Shown: piece after piece, positions 16,425 through 20,771 of the stretch
How the letters are laid out: each line of letters begins with the position of its first letter
How positions within the stretch are numbered: position 1 is the first letter of the stretch
Source of the DNA: Pseudomonadota bacterium
Lineage (GTDB): Bacteria; Pseudomonadota; Alphaproteobacteria; Azospirillales; Azospirillaceae
Assembly (NCBI GenBank): GCA_023411035.1
Contig: JAEYPE010000136.1
Location: forward strand, 1-20,771
DNA: 20,771 nt
Direction of reading: 5' to 3'
Position numbers and translations under genes: made by a program
Notes under the pieces: generated by a model
Database searches by the model: none
Seen by the model: only the letters and a program-made list of their open reading frames with translations
What the model was told of the DNA's origin: nothing

Positions 16425-17543
16425 ATGAACCAACAGTTTTCCCCCGCCTCGCTGTCCATCGGAATGGAGAGCGTCGGCGTCCGCATCGACGGCGTGGATC
16501 TGTCCTACGGCAGCCATCGCGTCCTGAAGGACATCCACCTGGACATCAAGCCGGGCGAGTTCTTCGCCTTCCTCGGCCCGTCGGGCTGCGGCAAGACCAC
16601 GCTGCTGCGGCTGATCGCCGGCTTCAACATCGCGCAGCGCGGGCAGGTGACGATCGGCGGACGCGACATCTCGGCCCTGCCGCCGCACAAGCGCGACGTC
16701 GGCATGGTGTTCCAGAGCTACGCGCTGTGGCCGCACATGACGGTGCGCCGCAACGTCGCCTTCGGGCTGGAGGAACGCCGCGTGCCCCGCGCCGAGATCG
16801 AGCGGCGGGTGGACGCGGCGCTCGATCTCGTCGGGCTGAAGCATCTCGCCGACCGCCGTCCGTCGCAGCTTTCGGGCGGCCAGCAGCAGCGCGTCGCGCT
16901 GGCCCGCACCATCGTGATCGAGCCGAAGGTGCTGCTGCTGGACGAACCGCTGTCGAACCTGGACGCCAAGCTGCGCGTTCAGATGCGGCAGGAACTGCTG
17001 AGCCTTCAGCGCAAGCTGGGCTTGACCACCATCTTCGTCACCCACGACCAGGAGGAGGCGAACACCATCTGCGACCGCATCGCGGTGATGGAGGACGGCA
17101 TCGTGCAGCAGGTGGGCACCCCGCAGGAACTGTACGACCACCCGGCCAACCTGTTCGTCGCGGGCTTCCTCGGCACCGCCAACGTGCTGGAAGGACAGGT
17201 GTGCGCGCTGGATGGCGGCGGCACGGCCTTCGTGGTCGGCGGTGTCGCACCGATCCCGCTGTCGCACGGCATCGAACCGGGCACCGAGGGCAAGCTGATG
17301 TTCCGTCCGCAGAACCTGTTCATCCGTCAGGACGGCGGTCCTCCGCGTCCGGGCCATGTCCGGCTGATGGGCGTGGTGCGGCACCGGGAGTTCCTGGGCG
17401 CCTCGATCCGCTACGCGGTGGACATCGGTGGACAGCAGGTGCAGGTCGACGCGCCGCACCAGGCCGGCGACGCGCTGCTGCCGCCGGACAGCCCCATCAT
17501 CCTCGACCTCGCGGCTGACAAGACCCGCTTCCTGCGCCGATAG
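16425..17543 (+). CDS. ABC importer ATP-binding protein
   Basis: 372 residues. Walker A GPSGCGKTT (51-59), signature LSGGQQQR (149-156), Walker B VLLLDEP (169-175) and switch His207 in TIFVTHDQEEA, followed by a TOBE-type C-terminal domain (~240-372), which is normal for MalK/PotA/FbpC-like ATPases. It powers the fused permease upstream. I chose ATG 16425 with GAGGGGAG just after the permease stop; the longer opening from 15873 overlaps the permease. Its TAG stop is part of the TAGGAG that serves as ribosome site for the next gene, so the phosphatase is tightly linked to the transporter. No anomalies seen. Confidence 0.95.
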   Translation: MNQQFSPASLSIGMESVGVRIDGVDLSYGSHRVLKDIHLDIKPGEFFAFLGPSGCGKTTLLRLIAGFNIAQRGQVTIGGRDISALPPHKRDVGMVFQSYALWPHMTVRRNVAFGLEERRVPRAEIERRVDAALDLVGLKHLADRRPSQLSGGQQQRVALARTIVIEPKVLLLDEPLSNLDAKLRVQMRQELLSLQRKLGLTTIFVTHDQEEANTICDRIAVMEDGIVQQVGTPQELYDHPANLFVAGFLGTANVLEGQVCALDGGGTAFVVGGVAPIPLSHGIEPGTEGKLMFRPQNLFIRQDGGPPRPGHVRLMGVVRHREFLGASIRYAVDIGGQQVQVDAPHQAGDALLPPDSPIILDLAADKTRFLRR

Positions 17544-17556
17544 GAGCTGCATTCCG

Positions 17557-18252
17557 GTGACCAGCCTTCCCAACCGCATCCCGTTCCGCGCCGTCGTCTT
17601 CGATCTCGACGGCACGCTGGTGGACAGCGCTGCCGACCTGATGCACGCATCCAACGCTCTGCTGGCCGAACTGGGCCGCCCTCCGGTCGATCTGCCGGCG
17701 GTGCGCTCCTTCATCGGCGACGGGGCGGCCAAGCTGGTGGAGCGCATCCTCGCCGCCACCGGCGATTTGCCCGAGCCGGAGGAGACGGCGGCCCATGTCC
17801 GCCGCTTCCTCGCCATCTACGAGGCCGACCCCAGTTCCCACAGCGCTCTGTATCCCGGCGTGGCGGATACGCTGAAGGCGCTGGCCGGGGCCGGGTTGAC
17901 GCTGGGGATCTGCACCAACAAGCCGATGGTGGCGACCGGGCGGCTGCTGGCCGACCTGGGCATCGCGGACCTGTTCGCGGCAGTGGTCGGCGGGGACAGT
18001 TTCCCCAGCCGGAAACCCTCGCCGGAACCGGTGCTCGGCCTGCTCGACCGCATGGGCGTGCGGCCGGAGGACACCGCCTTCGTCGGCGACAACGAGCATG
18101 ACGTGGCGGCGGCCCGCGCCGCCGGCTTGGCGCGGGTTCTTGTACTGCGCTACGGCTACGCGCGGGTGCCGCTCGACAGCCTTCCCCATGACGGCATTCT
18201 GGAACGTTTCGGCGACCTGACGGGGGCGCTGTCCGCGGCCTCCGCATGCTGA
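17557..18252 (+). CDS. HAD-family phosphatase (phosphoglycolate phosphatase-like)
   Basis: 231 residues from GTG 17557, with TAGGAG at 17541-17546. HAD motifs in order: nucleophile Asp16 and general acid Asp18 in VFDLDGTLVD, motif II Thr in CTNKP, Lys153 in SRKPSPEP, and Asp178/Asp182 in FVGDNEHD. A helical cap follows motif I, as in Gph, beta-phosphoglucomutase and related enzymes. The product is expected to be a cytoplasmic Mg2+-dependent phosphomonoesterase. Lying between the importer ATPase and a second phosphatase gene, it probably dephosphorylates the imported compound or a derived intermediate. The natural substrate cannot be predicted; housekeeping phosphoglycolate removal is the alternative. 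It overlaps the next start by seven bases. Confidence 0.88.
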   Translation: MTSLPNRIPFRAVVFDLDGTLVDSAADLMHASNALLAELGRPPVDLPAVRSFIGDGAAKLVERILAATGDLPEPEETAAHVRRFLAIYEADPSSHSALYPGVADTLKALAGAGLTLGICTNKPMVATGRLLADLGIADLFAAVVGGDSFPSRKPSPEPVLGLLDRMGVRPEDTAFVGDNEHDVAAARAAGLARVLVLRYGYARVPLDSLPHDGILERFGDLTGALSAASAC

Positions 18253-18824
18253 ACCGCGTCGTCTTTTGCCGACATGGGGAAACGGAAAGCAACGTCGGCG
18301 GCTGGCTGGCCGGATCGCTCGACGTCTCCCTGACCGACCGCGGGCGGGCACAGGCCCGCGCCGCGGCGGCGGCGCTGGTCGCCCAAGGAAGGCCCGTCGC
18401 CGCGATCTACGCCAGCCCGCAGCGGCGCGCGCTGGAAACCGCGGGCGTCATCGGCGCGGCGCTGGGCCTTGCGGTGACCGCCGTCCCCGGCCTGGAGGAA
18501 CGGCGCTGGGGCGATTTGGAAGGCGGAGCCGTCCCGGCGGATCTTCTGCGGGAGGAGGTTCCAGGAGGCGAGAGCCTCTCCACCTTCCAGGCCCGTGTCG
18601 CCGCCGCGTTGGACGGGTTGCCCGTTCCACCGGACGGGCGACCTCCGTTGGTCGTGGCTCACGCCGGCACCTGGCACGCGTTGTGTCGCTGGATGGGCAT
18701 CGACCCCGACACGCTCTGGCCGCCCAACGCGACACCCGTCATGCTGACGCGGCAAAAACCGGAGCTCTGCGGGAAATTGGGTGACGGTCTGATCAGGCCG
18801 CGTTCTGTGACGCGGCTTGGGTGA
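18246..18824 (+). CDS. Histidine-phosphatase (phosphoglycerate mutase superfamily), C-terminus altered
   Basis: 192 residues; ATG 18246 overlaps the HAD stop (ATGCTGA), implying coupled translation. The phosphoryl-acceptor His10 lies in FCRHGETESN, with Arg60 in SPQRR, acidic residues at 84-85 in LEERRWGDLEG and the second His139 in VVAHAGTW, so the catalytic set is complete. Members are cofactor-dependent mutases or phosphatases acting on small phosphorylated metabolites; the short length favours a phosphatase. After about TPVMLTRQKP (18760) the reading frame enters insertion-sequence DNA, so the last ~20 residues (ELCGKLGD...RLG) are probably not native. Activity may survive since all catalytic residues precede that point. 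It appears to end the transport operon. Confidence 0.85.
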   Translation: MLNRVVFCRHGETESNVGGWLAGSLDVSLTDRGRAQARAAAAALVAQGRPVAAIYASPQRRALETAGVIGAALGLAVTAVPGLEERRWGDLEGGAVPADLLREEVPGGESLSTFQARVAAALDGLPVPPDGRPPLVVAHAGTWHALCRWMGIDPDTLWPPNATPVMLTRQKPELCGKLGDGLIRPRSVTRLG

Positions 18825-18927
18825 CCTCGATGCCGCCACGGAATGTGACGCCCTGGATGACCTTGGGCAACTGATTTTCCCCTTGCAGGCGGCGCCAGGT
18901 CCTGGAGGCGACGGTGATCAGTTTGAA
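18761..18927 (-). pseudogene. IS256/Mutator-type transposase 3' remnant with element end
   Basis: Minus strand, stop TGA at 18795-18793. The frame upstream of it reads FKLITVASRTWRRLQGENQL and then PKVIQGVTFRGGIEVTQ, the standard C-terminus of one IS256-family transposase group (TWRRLxGxxQLPKVIxGVxFxxGIE). Beyond the stop, GGAGCTCTGCGGGAAATTGG (from 18761) looks like the element's terminal repeat. The upstream part of the gene is cut at the palindrome that starts at 18928. A different IS256-type element from the one at the left edge. Confidence 0.8.
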
Positions 18928-18955
18928 GGGCACCGTCAACTTGTTGACGGTGCCC
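18928..18955. repeat. Perfect inverted pair of IS6-type termini
   Basis: GGGCACCGTCAAC and its exact complement GTTGACGGTGCCC are separated by only TT. Each arm contains the 12-bp end (GGCACCGTCAAC) of the two IS6-type copies at 746-757 and 20250-20261. It looks like two element ends joined tip to tip with no transposase between. As RNA it would also fold as a strong hairpin. Confidence 0.85.
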
Positions 18956-19033
18956 GCGCCGGCTCATCACGCTACCATGCCCAGCGCACCTACGACTCGC
19001 CAGCCCCGCAGTTTATGTGACGATGTCCTTGAA

Positions 19034-19225
19034 ATGGCCACGAACGTCACGTTTCTGTTGACCATGCTGACGGCCTGTTTCACAGTCATGCTGATACCGG
19101 TCCTGCTGGTTGCGCGCCGGTTTACCCCTCCCTGCGCGAACGCCCGCTCAGGCAGCCGGCCTCAGACATCACCACGCACGAGCGCGCCCTTAAGCAAGAG
19201 CAGAGGAACACCACGCCATGGATGA
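19034..19225 (+). CDS. Possible small membrane protein
   Basis: A 63-residue frame starting MATNVTFLLTMLTACFTVML, with one hydrophobic segment (~5-27) and a basic, Pro/Ser-rich tail. No recognisable family, no good ribosome site, and it overlaps the start of the TauE-type gene by eight bases. It may be a real leader-like small protein or simply an open frame. The rest of 18956-19217 holds no recognisable gene, repeat or clear promoter. Confidence 0.2.
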   Translation: MATNVTFLLTMLTACFTVMLIPVLLVARRFTPPCANARSGSRPQTSPRTSAPLSKSRGTPRHG

Positions 19226-20030
19226 CCTCCTGCTACGCATCATCATTTTCGCAGTGGTTGGTCTGGTATCCGGCTTCGTCGCGGGCCTGTTCGGTATCGG
19301 TGGAGGCACCATCCGCATGCCGATCTTCATCTATCTGTTCCCCTGGCTCGGCGTCGCTCATCCGGTGATGATGCATGTAGCAGCCGCGACCTCACTGGCA
19401 CTCATCATACCGAGCGCAATCACTTCGAGCCGCAAGCACTACAAGCTCGGCGATCTCGATATGGGGTTATTCAAGACCTGGGCCATCGGCCTTCTTATCG
19501 GCGTTGCCATCGGATCGATCCTGCTGCCATTCGGTTCAACCGAAATTCTGCAAACCCTGTTCTCGATCTATATCATTCTGGTAGGTTTCTACATCGCGTT
19601 CAGTCATGGGCGCTTTTCCTTCGGTCAGGAGCCGCCGAAGGGTGCAAAGTTGGTTGGTATCTCCTCGGTTGTCGGCTTCATTGCTGCGATGACCGGCACC
19701 GCCGGCGGCACGCTAGCAACACCGATCCTCTCAGCCTTCAACATGCATCTGGAACGTGCGATCGCAATTTCGGCCGCGACCGGTCTGATCACTGGCACGG
19801 TGGGTGCAATCGGATATATCATCGGCGGCTGGAACGCCAAGGATCTGCCGTCTTACTCGCTCGGCTATGTCGACATAGTCATCTTCCTTGTGATGATGCC
19901 GACAGTCATGATTGCCGCGCCGATCGGCGTAAGTCTCAGCCACAAGATGAACGAGCAGACATTGCAGCTCACCTACGCGATTCTGCTCATTGTCGTTGGC
20001 ATTGATCTTTTGCGGCGTCTCTACGTCTGA
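19218..20030 (+). CDS. TauE/SafE-family permease (putative sulfite/organosulfonate or anion exporter)
   Basis: 270 residues, about eight membrane helices. Two glycine-rich half-repeats mark the family: GLFGIGGGTIRMPIFIY near the N-terminus and MTGTAGGTLATPIL in the second half. Family members (DUF81) move sulfite, sulfoacetate and related anions; the substrate here is open. ATG 19218 has AGAGGA about ten bases upstream. Base composition is visibly lower in GC than the flanking phosphatase and transporter genes, with codons such as ATA, CTA and TTA, which suggests separate origin. It lies between the IS-end palindrome and an IS630-type remnant, with no sulfur-metabolism genes in view. Confidence 0.85.
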   Translation: MDDLLLRIIIFAVVGLVSGFVAGLFGIGGGTIRMPIFIYLFPWLGVAHPVMMHVAAATSLALIIPSAITSSRKHYKLGDLDMGLFKTWAIGLLIGVAIGSILLPFGSTEILQTLFSIYIILVGFYIAFSHGRFSFGQEPPKGAKLVGISSVVGFIAAMTGTAGGTLATPILSAFNMHLERAIAISAATGLITGTVGAIGYIIGGWNAKDLPSYSLGYVDIVIFLVMMPTVMIAAPIGVSLSHKMNEQTLQLTYAILLIVVGIDLLRRLYV

Positions 20031-20130
20031 TACCGCTTTCAGAAACTCCTGACTCGCGGGCTCTCGAAGGGGATTGAGGCGGCGGCTGTGGTGTGATTCT
20101 CTGGGGCTGTCATTCAGCGAGGAAGTGACG

Positions 20131-20249
20131 ATGCCAGCGATAGCGATCCGGCAGGATATCCCGGTTGGCGAGTTGCGCCGGCAGGCCCGATTGGAGGAGG
20201 ACGGGCGCGTGGCCGCGCGCCTTCTGGCGATCGCCGCCGTGCTGGACGG
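20131..20249 (+). pseudogene. IS630-type transposase, N-terminal start, truncated
   Basis: ATG 20131 begins MPAIAIRQDIPVGELRRQAR followed by LEEDGRVAARLLAIAAVLDG, the opening helix-turn-helix of IS630-group transposases (LR..A....D...ARRLLALA.VLDG). After Gly at about 20249 the IS6-type terminal repeat begins and the frame stops within a few codons. So an IS6-type element inserted into this gene, or a deletion joined the two. Sequence 20031-20130 shows no gene; it may include the IS630-type left end. Confidence 0.75.
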
Positions 20250-20261
20250 GGCACCGTCAAC
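20250..20261 (+). repeat. Terminal inverted repeat of right IS6-type copy
   Basis: GGCACCGTCAAC, identical to the reverse complement of 746-757. It is followed by TTTTTGATCACCCAGTTGCC; the left copy has a related CTGTTGCCCCCCAGTTGCC in the same place, which supports common descent. Confidence 0.8.
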
Positions 20262-20278
20262 TTTTTGATCACCCAGTT

Positions 20279-20298
20279 GCCGTGCCGTGCCGTGTCGT
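20279..20298. repeat. Short GCCGT repeat in the IS6-type leader
   Basis: GCCGT three times (20279-20293) followed by GTCGT. The left copy has a single unit at the matching place, so this looks like slippage in the 56-base leader. Confidence 0.7.
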
Positions 20299-20316
20299 TG
20301 CGGGGTATGGAACGGC

Positions 20317-20771
20317 ATGACGACGCGCCCTAATCCCCGCTACGCCGGCTACCGCCATCCCGCCGAGATCATTGCGGCGGCGGTCCGGCTGGACTTCCGC
20401 TTTCCGCTCAGCCTGCGGATGGTCGAGGCACTGCCGGCGGCGCGCGGCATCACCGCGAGCGACGGGACGGTGCGCCGGCGGGCTCGGAAGTTCGGCCCCG
20501 AGATCGCACCCGGTTGCGCCGACGGGCGCCGCGCCGGGGCGACAAGTGGCATCTCGACGAGGTGGTCCTGACCATCGGCGGCGGCAATCATCACCGGTGG
20601 CGGGCCGTCGATCAGGACGGCTTCGTGCTCGACGCGCTGGTCCAGAGCCGGCGCGATACCCAGGCGGCCAAGCGTTTGCTGCGCAAGTTGCTGAAGAAGC
20701 AGGGCCATCTCCGTCGCGACCACAGTTCCGTCACTGACGATCGGAAGGCCCGCGCCCAGGCGTTCCAGGTC
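20317..20771 (+). pseudogene. IS6-type transposase, frameshifted and disrupted, runs off the window
   Basis: ATG 20317 begins MTTRPNPRYAGYRHPAEI and continues as in the left copy to FGPEI. There one base is missing relative to the left copy (GATCGCACCC at ~20503 versus GATCGCCACCC), so the first frame drifts to a stop at 20571, while the transposase continues in the next frame: GDKWHLDEVVLTIGGGNHHR, RAVDQDGFVLDALVQSRRDT and AKRLLRKLLKKQG. IS6 similarity ends at about 20703; the expected VTDK and NNRAE catalytic regions are not found afterwards. Direction is opposite to the left copy. Not functional as it stands. Confidence 0.85.
20704..20771. other. Unidentified sequence after the IS6-type fragment
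   Basis: Both strands are open here. The minus strand reads DLERLGAGLPIVSDGTVVAT, which looks protein-like but cannot be assigned in 68 bases; the plus strand continues the transposase frame with unrelated residues. A junction with other DNA is the simplest view. Confidence 0.3.

Noticed and set aside
13285..17543. Annotation of the importer as a ferric iron system
   Set aside because: Family resemblance to FbpABC is real, but no iron-type regulation is visible and the paralogous PgtC-like sensor plus two phosphatases favour a phosphorylated organic ligand. Not excluded, only less likely.
1..20771. tRNA, rRNA or replication origin
   Set aside because: No sequence recognised as tRNA or rRNA, and no repA/parAB genes or iteron arrays seen.

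Overview
The DNA is GC-rich throughout (about two thirds G+C in most genes), with strong third-position G/C bias, Shine-Dalgarno sites and tight operons. Together with the arc and Pgt-like gene types and several decayed insertion sequences, this suggests an alphaproteobacterium of the Azospirillum/Rhodospirillales kind, probably an accessory replicon or island. The taxon is an inference; no rRNA or core marker gene is present.

Layout. (1) 1-757: nested insertion-sequence debris. The 3' end of an IS256/Mutator-type transposase abuts, and appears inserted into, an IS6-type transposase gene read leftward; both are broken. (2) 983-7328: an arginine deiminase cluster, arcD-arcA-arcB-arcC, followed by an NhaC-family antiporter. 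Arginine is imported, deiminated to citrulline, split to ornithine and carbamoyl phosphate, and the latter yields ATP, NH3 and CO2. (3) 7329-7757: a short tandem repeat, an IS5-type transposase remnant and a candidate operator. (4) 7758-18824: the main object of interest. A PgtC-PgtB-PgtA-like sensing unit (periplasmic binding protein, membrane histidine kinase, sigma-54-dependent response regulator) is followed by a very good -24/-12 promoter with upstream direct repeats, then a complete binding-protein-dependent ABC importer, a HAD phosphatase and a histidine-type phosphatase. The sensing binding protein and the importer's binding protein are paralogues. (5) 18761-18955: an IS256-type 3' remnant and a perfect inverted pair of IS6-type termini. 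(6) 19218-20030: a TauE/SafE-type permease of visibly lower GC. (7) 20131-20771: an IS630-type transposase start cut by a second, frameshifted IS6-type transposase that runs to the window edge.

How the genes work together. In Salmonella the PgtC/B/A proteins sense external phosphoglycerate and induce an MFS carrier, PgtP. Here a similar sensing trio is instead placed directly upstream of a sigma-54 promoter and an ABC importer of the FbpB/AfuB permease type, with two cytoplasmic phosphatase genes attached. My reading is a self-contained scavenging system for a phosphorylated small metabolite (phosphoglycerate, sugar phosphate or similar): a duplicated binding protein detects it, the kinase/activator pair turns on the transport operon, and the phosphatases strip phosphate inside the cell. 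The substrate is not known from sequence alone.

The two IS6-type copies point toward each other across the whole segment 758-20249, so this segment may have been assembled or moved as a block of accessory DNA, although both copies now look inactive.
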